Source of the DNA: Tenacibaculum maritimum NCIMB 2154
GTDB lineage: Bacteria; Bacteroidota; Bacteroidia; Flavobacteriales; Flavobacteriaceae
Assembly: GCF_900119795.1 (NCBI RefSeq)
Contig: NZ_LT634361.1
Coordinates: forward strand, 2,418,001 to 2,482,000
DNA: 64,000 bases
Direction: 5' to 3'
Shown: one piece after another, positions 50,194 through 60,035 of the stretch
How positions within the stretch are numbered: the stretch's first letter is position 1
How the letters are laid out: every line of letters begins with the position of its first letter
The notes under the pieces: generated by a model
Databases searched by the model: none
The model's input: only the letters and a program-made list of their open reading frames with translations
Told to the model about the DNA's origin: nothing
Made by a program: the position numbers and the translations under genes

Positions 50194-52601
50194 ACCAATC
50201 CCATCGTTTTTAAGTGTTCGCTTACCTTATTTTCCAACACATTGGTAGTACCATCCAATTCCGTTAAGGTATGCTCATAACGCGCTGCTAACTCTTGAAT
50301 ACGGCTAGTTAAACGCTGCGAAATCGCATCCATTTCCGTTTGTAAGGTTGCCTGTAAGCTTGCCAACCATTTTTTATCCACCACCAATTCGCGTACTTCT
50401 TCTTCCGTTAGTTTTCCATATTGCGCCAAGCAAAGCGCATCCAAATCCGTTGCCATTGCTTTGGCCTCCTTTTTTAAACTCGCTTCTTTATTAAAAAGCT
50501 TTAGCAATTGGTTCGCTACCTTAAATGCCGCTACTTCGGTAGGCTCGTCTTTAATTTCTTTGAGGTACTTACTTAGAGTCGTTTTGGTAATCCCCCCTTT
50601 ATCATTGGTAGCCTCCTGTAGCAATCCTTCTTCCCCCGTATGCTCTTCTATCCATTCTGCACTCTTTGCCTGTACACTTTCTAGCTCCGCCTCTACCGCC
50701 TGCAATGCTTGTTGTTCTTTAGCTAAGTAAGTATCTATTATTAATTTCTTGGGGAGTACATCACACGTCCAACCCTTATCCACTTCTTTACCTTTCTTAT
50801 TCTTTTCAATAACACGCTTGGTATTCGCTACCCATCCCTCTTCTATTAACAAATACACATCATCTTTAAGCGTACTATTCCAATAATCTAACAAATGCTG
50901 ATACACATCATACTTATTGACCAATGCCTTATTAGCATAACGAATCAGCAAATCTTCCGCAATGGTTTTAATAAACACTTTAGGTTTGGTTGTGCTATCA
51001 ATACTATTAAAAAAAGCATGATTTGCCGCAGCAAACTCCTTAAAAGTAAGATCTAGCGTGGCATGATAGCTCTTAAAATCGGGATGTTGGTAAATGGCAT
51101 GCTTGATTTCAGATGTTGCCACATTCAAACCTAAATACCCCGCTCTTAAAGGACTCAATAAGGTTTGTTTAAGAGTTGGATACACCTCCCAATACTCTTG
51201 CAAAGCAGCTATATCTCTTTGCGGTATCCCTCCATTTAAATGCCCATCCAAATCTTGAATATCTTCCGCTTCCTGAGTATCTATATACCTAGGGATGTTT
51301 AAATTATATTCATTCTTTTCAATTTCTGCAAAAGGCACACAACGCGCATACCTATCCACTTCCATTTGCGAATTAAACACCTCCACAATTTTGTACAAAT
51401 CTTGTTCCCGCAAACGGTTTTTATTTCCGTCTTTCATAAACCCTTTGCTTGCATCTATCATAAACACCCCTTTACGTTTATTAGCATGTTCCTTATCCAA
51501 TACAATCACACAAGCAGGAATTCCTGTACCATAAAACAAATTAGCAGGCAAGCCAATAATTCCTTTAATCCACTTACGTTCTAGTATGTTCTTTCTAATT
51601 TCTGCTTCCGCATTTCCTCTAAACAAAACCCCATGCGGTAAAATAACCGCTCCCTTTCCTGTACTCTTTAAAGAACTTACAATATGTAATAAAAAAGCAT
51701 AATCCCCATTTTTTTCTGGAGGAACTCCATAGCCTTTAAAACGATGAAATACATCATTCATAGGCACAATACCACTCGTCCAGTTTTTTACAGAAAACGG
51801 CGGATTCGCCACAACAAAATCAAAACGCTTCAACCGTCCATCCTCTTTAAACTGAGGATCCGTAATGGTATTTTTACTAGCAATAGAAGCCTCAGGATGG
51901 CCATGAAGCCACATGTTCATAATTGCCAATCCTTTAGTAGCAATATCCTTTTCTTGTCCGTACAAAGTCAACCCATTAGGTGCTTCATCAGCCACTTTTA
52001 ACAACAATGATCCCGAACCACAAGTAGGGTCATACGCAGTATAAGAAGGCCTATCAGCCTTATCCACTTCAATGACCTGTGCTAAAATCCTAGACACCTC
52101 CGCAGGCGTATAAAACTGTCCCTTACTTTTTCCAGATTCCGTAGCAAAATGACGCATTAAAAACTCATACGCATCTCCTAAAATATCATCATCCTCCGCA
52201 CGATTATTTTTAAAATTCAAGCCTTCATGCTCAAATATGGCAATCAATTTTGACAAACGATCCACCTTTTCTTTACCCGATCCTAATTTTTCATCATCAT
52301 TAAAATCCGCCAATTCCATAGCACCTTCCAAACCATTGGCAGCAAATAGCGGTTTTAGAATATCCTTATTAATTCGGTCACCAATATCAGGTTGCCCCTT
52401 TAAAGCCACCATATCCTCAAAAGAAGCCCCCTTCGGCACCTCAATCAAGCTCCTAGAATTTCCTGCATACTTATCAGACACATACTTTACAAAAAGCATG
52501 GTGAGTACATAATCTTTGTATTGAGAAGCATCCATTCCGCCACGTAATTCATCACAACTTGCCCATAAAGAGCTATATAAATCCGATTTTTTAATTGCCA
52601 T
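50184..52601 (-). CDS. hsdM: Type I DNA methyltransferase subunit M
   Basis: An 805-residue N6-adenine methylase: N-terminal HsdM domain (LWASCDELRGGMDASQYKDYVL), the helical GKSKGQFYTPAEVSRIL, SAM motif AYDPTCGSGSLLLKV and catalytic NPPF (VVANPPFSVKNW). The C-terminal 300 residues are an extra coiled and charged region (LTEEEVRELVVDKKWLASLQ) found in the long HsdM class. It modifies the HsdS-defined target and is the first gene of the operon. Confidence 0.93.
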   Translation of the reverse strand: MAIKKSDLYSSLWASCDELRGGMDASQYKDYVLTMLFVKYVSDKYAGNSRSLIEVPKGASFEDMVALKGQPDIGDRINKDILKPLFAANGLEGAMELADFNDDEKLGSGKEKVDRLSKLIAIFEHEGLNFKNNRAEDDDILGDAYEFLMRHFATESGKSKGQFYTPAEVSRILAQVIEVDKADRPSYTAYDPTCGSGSLLLKVADEAPNGLTLYGQEKDIATKGLAIMNMWLHGHPEASIASKNTITDPQFKEDGRLKRFDFVVANPPFSVKNWTSGIVPMNDVFHRFKGYGVPPEKNGDYAFLLHIVSSLKSTGKGAVILPHGVLFRGNAEAEIRKNILERKWIKGIIGLPANLFYGTGIPACVIVLDKEHANKRKGVFMIDASKGFMKDGNKNRLREQDLYKIVEVFNSQMEVDRYARCVPFAEIEKNEYNLNIPRYIDTQEAEDIQDLDGHLNGGIPQRDIAALQEYWEVYPTLKQTLLSPLRAGYLGLNVATSEIKHAIYQHPDFKSYHATLDLTFKEFAAANHAFFNSIDSTTKPKVFIKTIAEDLLIRYANKALVNKYDVYQHLLDYWNSTLKDDVYLLIEEGWVANTKRVIEKNKKGKEVDKGWTCDVLPKKLIIDTYLAKEQQALQAVEAELESVQAKSAEWIEEHTGEEGLLQEATNDKGGITKTTLSKYLKEIKDEPTEVAAFKVANQLLKLFNKEASLKKEAKAMATDLDALCLAQYGKLTEEEVRELVVDKKWLASLQATLQTEMDAISQRLTSRIQELAARYEHTLTELDGTTNVLENKVSEHLKTMGLVWS

Positions 52602-52847
52602 TCTAGCCAGTTTGTTTTTATAATAAAAAAATGTTCTATTCTATTTTATACGCTCTAAATGTATCAATAATCAACACAACATACAAAATTTCCCCCTGAT
52701 ATTATCCACTTCCAAACGAACTGCTAATTTCTTAGCATCCCATTAGAAAAATACCCCACCCTACAGCATAATATGTACTTTAAAGAGGCCTCTTTTTTTG
52801 AAAAGTGTTTGAATTATAGTATATTTCCCCTTATTTTGTTGATTGAC

Positions 52848-53405
52848 ATGAAAAACGATTTAAAAAACATGCTTTGCTTGGACCTCTATGTAGCTTCTTT
52901 AAGCCAAGAAGCTTATACCAACCTACAACCCGCATTGGCAACCCCTACTAAAAAACACCTCCACATACGAAGTTGGGGGATTCAAAATTTATTTAAGGAA
53001 AATACGCTTGCCAAAGACATCAAGGCACTACATACATTCGCTTTGGCATTTCAATGGCAAAATGACCTGCGTCGTATTTTACACAAGAACCCCTCTTATG
53101 AAACCCTGATTCTAACCAATGCTTCTAAAGAGATTGTTTGGGTAAATGATGGCTTTCAAAAAATGACGGGATATGACAAAAGTTTTGCCTTGCATAAAAC
53201 GGCAGGATTTTTACAGGGTGAAAAAACCTCTCTAGCTACCCGAAAAAGAATCCGAAAAAAGCTATTAAAAAACAAGCCCTTTAAAGAAGTCATCCTTAAC
53301 TACAGAAAAGACCAAACGAGTTATGAATGCGAATTGACAATTTTTCCGCTTGCTTCCAAAGCAAAAACAACACATTTTTTAGCCTTGGAAAAAGAGGTGG
53401 TTTGA
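52848..53405 (+). CDS. PAS-domain protein, LOV-like but lacking the photoactive Cys
   Basis: The start is placed at 52848 (MKNDLKNML), giving 185 residues; an earlier ATG at 52773 would add 25 residues. The C-terminal 110 residues are a PAS domain (LILTNASKEIVWVNDGFQKMTGYD...TAGFLQGEKTSLATRKRIRKKLLKNKPF). The segment TAGFLQG occupies the place of the LOV NCRFLQG motif but has Ala-Gly instead of Cys-Arg, so flavin photochemistry is unlikely. No output domain is present. It is probably a ligand or redox sensor or a partner-binding module. Confidence 0.7.
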   Translation: MKNDLKNMLCLDLYVASLSQEAYTNLQPALATPTKKHLHIRSWGIQNLFKENTLAKDIKALHTFALAFQWQNDLRRILHKNPSYETLILTNASKEIVWVNDGFQKMTGYDKSFALHKTAGFLQGEKTSLATRKRIRKKLLKNKPFKEVILNYRKDQTSYECELTIFPLASKAKTTHFLALEKEVV

Positions 53406-53412
53406 TGCTTTT

Positions 53413-54153
53413 TTAAGGCAATAATTTCAAATCGCAATACCAAAATCCAGTACTCGTACTTTTGGGCGGCTTGGTGGTGGTATTTTGATAACAATTTTCA
53501 GACGTTTCTTCTTCTAACCGATACGATTTCAACACCTTTTCCCCTATTTCAAAACGTATGGGCTTTTGAAATATAGGTCCCTCAAAACAAAAGGTATGAA
53601 ACTCTCCATTTTCTCCACAAACATCTACCCCATCAGGCAATTGACTTATAAATTCTTCATCAATAACTCTTCCTACAAACTCTTTGCCCAATAGTGTTGC
53701 ATTTACACAAACAGTGATGGCTTTAAAGCCCAAAGCAAGAAATGCTTTTAACAGTTGCTTGGTGTCTTGTTTCCATAATGGATACACCCCTGTAATTCCT
53801 ACCTCTTTTAGTTTTTCATCTCTATATTGCCTTAAATCTTCCAAAAAGATATCTCCAAAAATACCATGTTCCAATCCCTCCAATTTCAAGCGAGTGGTCT
53901 TTTCTCTCATCTTTTCATTGTATAAATCCATCGTAACATTTGCAGGGAGATATATTTTTTCTAGCGGAATTCCAATACTTTTAGCCTGTGCCTCCAATAA
54001 GCTTTCATGAAGCCCATGCATTGAAACCCTTTGGTAATCTTGATTAACATTCGTTACCAACGTGGTTACCTGATAACTATTTCCTTGCAATATTTGATAC
54101 AACGCATAAGCAGCATCTTTTCCAGAGCTCCAATTAAAATAAGCTTTTTTCAT
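53413..54153 (-). CDS. Diphthine-ammonia ligase family ATP pyrophosphatase
   Basis: A 246-residue protein with the PP-loop variant NWSSGKDAAYALYQ at the N-terminus and the conserved EGLEHGIFGDIFLEDLRQYRDE, GITGVYPLWKQDT and DVCGENGEFHTFCFEGPIF blocks of the DUF71 family. In eukaryotes the family amidates diphthine; bacteria lack diphthamide, so the substrate here is unknown. It is separated from rimO upstream by a terminator. Confidence 0.8.
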   Translation of the reverse strand: MKKAYFNWSSGKDAAYALYQILQGNSYQVTTLVTNVNQDYQRVSMHGLHESLLEAQAKSIGIPLEKIYLPANVTMDLYNEKMREKTTRLKLEGLEHGIFGDIFLEDLRQYRDEKLKEVGITGVYPLWKQDTKQLLKAFLALGFKAITVCVNATLLGKEFVGRVIDEEFISQLPDGVDVCGENGEFHTFCFEGPIFQKPIRFEIGEKVLKSYRLEEETSENCYQNTTTKPPKSTSTGFWYCDLKLLP

Positions 54154-54213
54154 ATGTTTGGTATTGAGGTTCTTTGTACCTTATAAGGCAATGAAACGTA
54201 TTTGCGATACCTA

Positions 54214-54243
54214 AAAAAAGACTTGCCTAAATGACAAGCCTTC
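54214..54243 (-). terminator. Terminator after rimO
   Basis: On the minus strand AAGGCTTG / CAAGTCTT (one G-U pair) with a 9-nt loop and a T-tract, just after the rimO stop. Confidence 0.65.
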
Positions 54244-54254
54244 TTAAGTTTATA

Positions 54255-55622
54255 TTATTTTGAATGTTTTATCTTTCTTTTTTGATGCAAGCTAACAGGT
54301 TTCTCTTGTTTTACCAAAGGCGTTCCATACAAATCAAAATCGCCCGCCTCATCAATTTTAATATCGATAAACTCTCCTATTTTAATATAATGTTGCTGTG
54401 CATCTACAAGAACATCATTATCTACATCAGGCGAATCAAACTCTGTACGTCCGTAATAATATGCCCCATCTTTTCTATCAAATAAGCAACGGAAAGTTTT
54501 TCCTACCTTCGCTTGATTCAACTCCCAAGATATTTGACTTTGTACTTCCATAATTTCGTTCACCCTTCTAAACTTCACCTCCGCAGGCACATCATCTTCC
54601 AAACCATAAGCACCTGTATTTTCTTCATGCGAATATTCAAAAGCTCCCAAACGCTCAAAGCGCATTGCTTCAACCCAATCCTTCAACTCTTGAAATTGCG
54701 TTTCTGTTTCACCAGGATACCCAACAATCAAGGTAGTACGAATGGCCATATTAGGCACTGCTTCACGAAACTTATGAATCAATGCCGTTGTTTTTTCATG
54801 CGTGGTACCACGCTTCATTGATTTTAAGATTTCTGTATTGATGTGCTGCAATGGAATGTCAAGATAATTGCACACCTTAGGTTCGTTTTTCATGACCTCC
54901 AATACGTCCAACGGAAATCCAGAAGGAAAGGCATAATGCAAGCGAATCCATTCAATACCTGCTACCTTTACCAATGCTTTTAACAAATCCGCCAAAGCCC
55001 TTTTCTTGTACAAGTCCAATCCATAATAAGTTAAATCTTGTGCAATTAACATCAATTCTTTAATGCCTTTTTTAGCCAATTTTTCAGCTTCAATAACAAT
55101 GGCTTCTATAGGAGTTGACTTATGTTTTCCTCTCATCAAAGGAATGGCACAAAAAGAACAAGGCCTATCACACCCTTCTGCTATTTTTAAGTATGCATAA
55201 TGCTGCGGAGTGGTTGTCAAACGCTCTCCTATAAGTTCATGTTTATAATCTGCTTCTAAAACTTTTAATAGATTAGGCAAATCATGCGTTCCAAAATATT
55301 GATCTACATTGGTAATTTCACTTTCTAAATCTGGTTTGTATCGCTCACTTAAGCATCCTGTTACAAAAACTTTATCTATTTCTCCTTTTTCTTTTCTTTG
55401 TGCATGATGTAGGATCGTATCCACAGATTCTTCCTTTGCTTTTCCTATAAATCCACAAGTATTAATGACTACAATGTTACCTTCATCGTTTTCATCTTCA
55501 TGCACAACCTCTTTTCCATTTGCTTTTAATTGCCCCATTAAAACTTCACTATCGTAAACATTTTTAGAACAGCCTAAAGTAACTACATTGATTTTATTTT
55601 TTTTGGTTGTTTTTGTACGCAT
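54255..55622 (-). CDS. rimO: Ribosomal protein S12 methylthiotransferase
   Basis: A 455-residue radical-SAM enzyme. The N-terminal UPF0004 domain carries Cys residues for one cluster (VVTLGCSKNVYDSE, NTCGFIGKAKEE, TGCLSERY), the radical-SAM core has EGCDRPCSFCAIP, and a C-terminal TRAM domain follows (about 375-440). It adds a methylthio group to Asp of ribosomal protein S12. The EGCDRPCSFCAIP and LMRGKHKS sequences favour RimO over MiaB. Confidence 0.93.
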   Translation of the reverse strand: MRTKTTKKNKINVVTLGCSKNVYDSEVLMGQLKANGKEVVHEDENDEGNIVVINTCGFIGKAKEESVDTILHHAQRKEKGEIDKVFVTGCLSERYKPDLESEITNVDQYFGTHDLPNLLKVLEADYKHELIGERLTTTPQHYAYLKIAEGCDRPCSFCAIPLMRGKHKSTPIEAIVIEAEKLAKKGIKELMLIAQDLTYYGLDLYKKRALADLLKALVKVAGIEWIRLHYAFPSGFPLDVLEVMKNEPKVCNYLDIPLQHINTEILKSMKRGTTHEKTTALIHKFREAVPNMAIRTTLIVGYPGETETQFQELKDWVEAMRFERLGAFEYSHEENTGAYGLEDDVPAEVKFRRVNEIMEVQSQISWELNQAKVGKTFRCLFDRKDGAYYYGRTEFDSPDVDNDVLVDAQQHYIKIGEFIDIKIDEAGDFDLYGTPLVKQEKPVSLHQKRKIKHSK

Positions 55623-55686
55623 TGTATTATCATAAATTTAGGTTGCAAAAGTACTACTTTTCAACGTTTTTGCCCTATAGGCATCA

Positions 55687-55719
55687 AAAAAAACTCCTTT
55701 CATTTTAGAAAGGAGTTTT
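55687..55719 (-). terminator. Terminator after ftsY
   Basis: A stem AAAACTCCTTT / AAAGGAGTTTT with an 8-nt loop and A/T tracts on both sides, 18 bp downstream of the ftsY stop. Confidence 0.85.
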
Positions 55720-55737
55720 ATAAAAATATGCTTTTGT

Positions 55738-56691
55738 TTATATAAAGAATGAATCTACAAATTCATTTTTATTAAACACTTGTAAATCGTCGATCCCTTC
55801 TCCTACCCCGATGTATTTTACAGGGATTTGAAATTGGTCTGAAATACCAATCACTACGCCTCCTTTGGCTGTTCCATCCAATTTGGTAACGGCTAAAGAA
55901 GTTACTTCTGTTGCTTTGGTAAATTGTTTGGCTTGTTCAAAAGCATTTTGCCCTGTTGATCCGTCCAATACTAAGAGTACATCATGCGGCGCATCTGCCA
56001 CCACTTTTTGCATGACTCTTTTTATTTTTGTCAACTCATTCATGAGGTTTACCTTGTTGTGCAAGCGCCCTGCGGTATCAATAATTACCACATCTGCATC
56101 TTGTGATACTGCTGATTTTAAAGTATCAAAAGCTACGGATGCAGGATCAGACCCCATTTCTTGCCTTACTATTGGAACTTCTGTTCTATCTGCCCAAACT
56201 TGTAACTGGTCTATGGCTGCTGCTCTAAAAGTATCTGCTGCTCCTAAAACAACTTTTAATCCTTGCTTTTTAAATTGAGCTGCCAACTTACCAATAGTGG
56301 TTGTTTTACCAACACCGTTCACCCCCACAACCATTAATACATAGGGCTTTTTATTTTTAGGAATGGTGAATTCAGTGTCATTCCCTAGGTTTGTTTCTGA
56401 TAAAAGACCTGCTATTTCTTCACGAAGAATTTTATTTAGCTCGCTAGTTCCTAAATATTTATCTCTTGCGACTCTTGCTTCAATTCTATCAATAATTTTC
56501 AAAGTAGTAGCTACGCCAACATCAGAAGCTACTAGTATTTCTTCCAAGTTATCTAGTACATCATCATCTACTTTAGATTTTCCAGCTACAGCTTTAGATA
56601 ATTTTGTAAAAAAACTTGTTTTTGTTTTCTCCAACCCTTTATCTAACGTTTCTTTTTTTTCTTTTGAAAAAATTTTCTTAAAAAAACTCAT
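55738..56691 (-). CDS. ftsY: Signal recognition particle receptor FtsY
   Basis: A 317-residue SRP GTPase; the start at 56691 (MSFFKKIFSKEKK) is chosen because the longer frame adds 45 residues of non-family sequence. The N domain is at about 20-100, then G1 GVNGVGKTT, ADTFRAAAIDQL, DTAGRLHNK, TKLDGTAKGG and GVGEGIDDL. It docks ribosome-SRP complexes at the membrane. The short acidic A domain is normal for Bacteroidota. Confidence 0.95.
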   Translation of the reverse strand: MSFFKKIFSKEKKETLDKGLEKTKTSFFTKLSKAVAGKSKVDDDVLDNLEEILVASDVGVATTLKIIDRIEARVARDKYLGTSELNKILREEIAGLLSETNLGNDTEFTIPKNKKPYVLMVVGVNGVGKTTTIGKLAAQFKKQGLKVVLGAADTFRAAAIDQLQVWADRTEVPIVRQEMGSDPASVAFDTLKSAVSQDADVVIIDTAGRLHNKVNLMNELTKIKRVMQKVVADAPHDVLLVLDGSTGQNAFEQAKQFTKATEVTSLAVTKLDGTAKGGVVIGISDQFQIPVKYIGVGEGIDDLQVFNKNEFVDSFFI

Positions 56692-57208
56692 TCTGTTTAA
56701 TTTATGATCGTTTTTAATACTATAAAATCTATGCCATTTATGCTTTATGGTCAGTATGTCAGATTTTGATCGAATTATATATGCCTTTTTGTAACTAATA
56801 GCGTCATATACTGCTAATAATCTCACGTATCTTTTGAACCATGATGGAAATAAACGCTTTTTTCTATGGAGTTTATTTCATATGATAATGGGTATAAACT
56901 TTTCTTTCTATCCTCATTAAAACTTTTTTTATTGCCCAAAGCATCACTGTTTGGAGCTGTTTTTTGTTTTTTCTTCTATCACAAGAGTATCTTGTGGTGT
57001 ACACAAAAGGCTTGTAACACACTGCTTAGGTGTAAAAAGTTTACTTGGGTTGCTTTTAGAAGCACAAGTTTTCAAAAATACACATTTTTACATAGAACTC
57101 ATCTTGACGTTTCATTTTTAAGCCTAAGCGTATTAAAATACTTTTAAAAAAAATGCTTTTGAAAGTCATATTAACTCCTAGGTATCAAAAAATAGGGGAG
57201 TTCATATA
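56692..57208. other. Gene-free stretch upstream of ftsY
   Basis: About 520 bp between ftsY and the ribosomal-protein cluster. A 93-codon plus-strand frame at 56866..57147 is Phe/Leu/Cys-rich with no recognisable pattern and no promoter, and is probably chance. Reading the other frames gives no family I know. Confidence 0.4.
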
Positions 57209-57247
57209 TAAAAAAAGCTACTCTCTAAATGAAAGTAGCTTTTTTTT
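57209..57247 (-). terminator. Terminator of the rpmB-rpmG-DUF4295 operon
   Basis: A stem AAAAAGCTACT / AGTAGCTTTTT flanked by A and T runs, 18 bp after the DUF4295 stop. Confidence 0.88.
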
Positions 57248-57264
57248 AAAATTGTGTACAAGAA

Positions 57265-57417
57265 TTATTTCTTTGCTAAGAAATCATTTACTTGTGTAGG
57301 ATCCATGATAGCTTCAACAAATGTGTAAGCTCCTGTTTTTGGAGACTTTACCATTTTGATAGCCTTACTTAATCTTTTCGAACCTGTTTGTAACGATGCT
57401 ACTGATTTTTTTGCCAT
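57265..57417 (-). CDS. DUF4295 small basic protein
   Basis: A 50-residue protein beginning MAKKSVASLQTGSKRLSKAI and ending VNDFLAKK. It is the small basic protein (DUF4295) encoded directly after rpmG in Bacteroidota and is likely ribosome-associated, though the role is not established. It ends the rpmB-rpmG cluster before the terminator at 57209..57247. Confidence 0.9.
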   Translation of the reverse strand: MAKKSVASLQTGSKRLSKAIKMVKSPKTGAYTFVEAIMDPTQVNDFLAKK

Positions 57418-57458
57418 GTTCTAATATTTTATATGACGTTTTTAACTAAAAACGTTAA

Positions 57459-57641
57459 TTATTTAATCTCTTTGTGAACTGTCATTCTTTTCAAGATAGG
57501 ATTGAATTTTTTAATTTCCATTCTATCTGGAGTATTCTTCTTATTTTTCGTAGTGATGTAACGAGAAGTTCCTCTCTCACCTGATGCTTTGTGCTCAGTA
57601 CATTCTAAAATAACCTGTACTCTGTTTCCTTTTTTTGCCAT
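57459..57641 (-). CDS. rpmG: 50S ribosomal protein L33
   Basis: A 60-residue protein with the L33 pattern [36 protein letters not shown] and ELKKFNP-like [20 protein letters not shown]. Only one of the usual zinc-ligand Cys is present, as in the Cys-poor class. It lies 27 bp after rpmB. Confidence 0.95.
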   Translation of the reverse strand: MAKKGNRVQVILECTEHKASGERGTSRYITTKNKKNTPDRMEIKKFNPILKRMTVHKEIK

Positions 57642-57668
57642 CTCTCTAAAATTTTATCTAGTAAGGAA

Positions 57669-57908
57669 TTATTTTGTTAAGAAACCTTTTTCTCTCGCTT
57701 CTTTAATAACAGCAGAGATTCCTTTTTTGTTAATATTTTTTAATGCAGAAGCTGATACTTTTAATCGAATCCATTTATCTTCTTCTGGAATGTAAAAACG
57801 CTTTACCATTAAGTTAGCGTTAAACTTTCTTTTAGTTCTATTTAATGCGTGAGAAACGTTGTTCCCAACCATTGCTTTTTTACCTGTAAGTTCACAAACT
57901 CTAGACAT
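57669..57908 (-). CDS. rpmB: 50S ribosomal protein L28
   Basis: A 79-residue protein starting at 57908 (MSRVCELTGKKAMVGNNVSH), the universal L28 N-terminus; the longer frame adds 17 unrelated residues. It continues ALNRTKRKFNANLMVKRFY and the ISAVIKEAREKGFL end. It is the first gene of the rpmB-rpmG-DUF4295 operon. Confidence 0.96.
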   Translation of the reverse strand: MSRVCELTGKKAMVGNNVSHALNRTKRKFNANLMVKRFYIPEEDKWIRLKVSASALKNINKKGISAVIKEAREKGFLTK

Positions 57909-58075
57909 CTTCTTGACAGTTTTTAGTGTTATTTCTAAACGAGGTGCAAATTTATGCATTTAAATTCATTGCACAAAAATATTTCTCGATTAAATTTTAT
58001 TTTAATTTGAATCTATTATAACTGAGGCTAAGCATCTAACCTTCTGGAAGCGTAACTGGGCGCGAATTTACAAAA

Positions 58076-59320
58076 TTATTTTAATAAATATGCTTGTAGT
58101 AGCTCTAAAGATTTATGAACAGTTCTTTGGAGTACTTTTTCTCGAGGCTGTCCAAAATTAAATTCCGCTACTTCAACGCCCTCTTTCGTTGCAATTGCGA
58201 TATATACGATTCCTACACTTTTATCATTATGGTCAGTAGTTGGCCCTGCATTACCTGTTACTGCAATACTATAATCTGTTTTTAGCCGTTGTAAACATCC
58301 TTTTGCCATTTCTTCTGCTACTTCTTTACTTACTACGGTATGTTTATTTATGGTTTGCGGTAGTACGCCTAATAGTTGTTGTTTTACCGCTGCTGTATAG
58401 GTTACGAAGCTTCCTTTAAAATAAGCAGATGCTCCAGGTATTGCTACCAAACTAGCTGCTATTTTGCCTCCCGTTAAGCTTTCTGCGGTACTTATTGTTT
58501 TACCTTGTTCTTTTAGTAATTCTCCTACTCTTTTCTCTATTGAATCTCCATCTTCTAACCCCACAATGATATCTGGTAGTAATTGCTTTAATTTTTCCAA
58601 TTCCTTTAAAAGCGTATTTTCTACTATTTCTTTCTCATCTCCCTTTGCTGATAAACGCAAACGAACCCTACCTATAGCGGGTAAATAAGCTAACTTTATA
58701 AAACTTGGTAGTTCATTTTCAAAATCTTCAATACGCTCTGCAATAATACTCTCCCCTTGCCCATAAGTTATTAGTGTTTTGTGCATTATAAAAGGCAAAC
58801 GAAACTGTTGCTGTAATTTAGGAAGCACCTCGTTTGTCATTAAGCCTTTCATTTCATAGGGAACTCCTGGTAACGAAACAAACACCGTATTGTTTTCATA
58901 AAACCACATTCCAGGTGCGGTTCCTACCGCATTCATTAACAAAGTTGCTTTAGACGGAAGTTGTGCTTGGTAACGTTGAATTTCTCTATAAGGATGGTTT
59001 CCTTTTAAGAAAAGCGCTTTGATATGTGCTACTATTTCAGGGTACTCTACAATGTTGTCATCTTTAAAATACCTTGCAATTGTTTTTTTAGTTATATCAT
59101 CTTTTGTTGGTCCTAATCCTCCTGTTAGAATAACGATATCAACTCTACGCTCTGCCTCTTTTAAGGCTTTTAAAATATGTTGTTCGTCATCTTGAATAGA
59201 AGATATCTGATACACAGAAACCCCTATACTATTTAGTGCGGTTCCTATCCATTGTGAATTTGTATCAACGATTTGCCCAATAAGAATTTCATCTCCTATG
59301 GTAATTATTTCTGCATTCAT
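58076..59320 (-). CDS. cinA: CinA, competence/damage-inducible protein (NMN deamidase)
   Basis: A 414-residue two-domain protein. The N-terminal MoCF-like domain has EIITIGDEILIGQIVDTNSQW and LTGGLGPTKDDITK; the C-terminal amidase domain (about 250-414) has GKTISTAESLTGGKIAASL and AVTGNAGPTTD. It hydrolyses nicotinamide mononucleotide and ADP-ribose compounds in pyridine-nucleotide salvage. It is of full length. Confidence 0.9.
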   Translation of the reverse strand: MNAEIITIGDEILIGQIVDTNSQWIGTALNSIGVSVYQISSIQDDEQHILKALKEAERRVDIVILTGGLGPTKDDITKKTIARYFKDDNIVEYPEIVAHIKALFLKGNHPYREIQRYQAQLPSKATLLMNAVGTAPGMWFYENNTVFVSLPGVPYEMKGLMTNEVLPKLQQQFRLPFIMHKTLITYGQGESIIAERIEDFENELPSFIKLAYLPAIGRVRLRLSAKGDEKEIVENTLLKELEKLKQLLPDIIVGLEDGDSIEKRVGELLKEQGKTISTAESLTGGKIAASLVAIPGASAYFKGSFVTYTAAVKQQLLGVLPQTINKHTVVSKEVAEEMAKGCLQRLKTDYSIAVTGNAGPTTDHNDKSVGIVYIAIATKEGVEVAEFNFGQPREKVLQRTVHKSLELLQAYLLK

Positions 59321-59338
59321 ATTGTATTATTGATAAAA

Positions 59339-59376
59339 AAAAAGCGCAAGGTATAAATTGATACTTTGCGCTTTTT
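59339..59376 (-). terminator. Terminator after the fumarylacetoacetase-fold gene
   Basis: A long stem AAAAAGCGCAAGGTAT / ATACTTTGCGCTTTTT with one G-T pair, between the stop at 59384 and the cinA start. Confidence 0.85.
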
Positions 59377-59383
59377 ATAAAAC

Positions 59384-59992
59384 TTATTTGATCTTTATTT
59401 GAAATGCTTGTTTTCCGGATAGGATTCCGCACAACACATCGTTTTCCTGAACTTTTCCTACCCCTGCTGGAGTTCCTGTAAAAATAACATCTCCTTTTTT
59501 TAAGGTAAAATATTCTGAAACATAGCTAATCAATTCCTCTATTTTCCAAAGCATTGTTTTTGTGTTTCCATCTTGCACTACTTTATCATTTTTCAGTAAC
59601 TGGAAAGGTATATTTTCCAAATCAAATGCTGACTTAGGATAAAATTCACCAATAACTGCACTTCCATCAAATGCTTTTGCTTTTTCCCATGGAAGCCCTT
59701 TTTCTTTACAATGCGATTGTACATCACGGGCAGTAAAATCAATTCCTAAACCTATTTCATCATAATATTTATGGGCAAATTTAGGAGCAATATGTTTTCC
59801 TACCCTGTTAATTTTTACCAATACCTCTACCTCATGATGTACATCATTCGAAAAAGGCGGGATAAAAAAAGGCATTTTTTTAGGCAATATAGCAGAATCT
59901 GGTTTTAAAAAAACAACAGGGTGCGCTGGCTTTTCATTAGACAACTCTTCGATATGCTTGGCATAATTACGCCCGATACAAATAATTTTCAT
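59384..59992 (-). CDS. Fumarylacetoacetate hydrolase family protein
   Basis: A 202-residue single-domain FAH protein: IICIGRNYAKHIEEL, HHEVEVLVKI (metal-binding Glu), IGLGIDFTARDVQ and GDVIFTGTPAGVGKV. Relatives act as oxaloacetate tautomerases, acylpyruvases or oxaloacetate decarboxylases; the exact substrate cannot be fixed. It follows menB by 43 bp on the same strand. Confidence 0.85.
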   Translation of the reverse strand: MKIICIGRNYAKHIEELSNEKPAHPVVFLKPDSAILPKKMPFFIPPFSNDVHHEVEVLVKINRVGKHIAPKFAHKYYDEIGLGIDFTARDVQSHCKEKGLPWEKAKAFDGSAVIGEFYPKSAFDLENIPFQLLKNDKVVQDGNTKTMLWKIEELISYVSEYFTLKKGDVIFTGTPAGVGKVQENDVLCGILSGKQAFQIKIK

Positions 59993-60035
59993 GTATTTTT
60001 ATTTCTGTTTGATACCTCTATCTTTTTATGTGCTC

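Noticed and set aside
56866..57147. 93-residue plus-strand ORF upstream of ftsY
   Set aside because: Composition is Phe/Leu/Cys-rich with no motif or conserved context; treated as chance.
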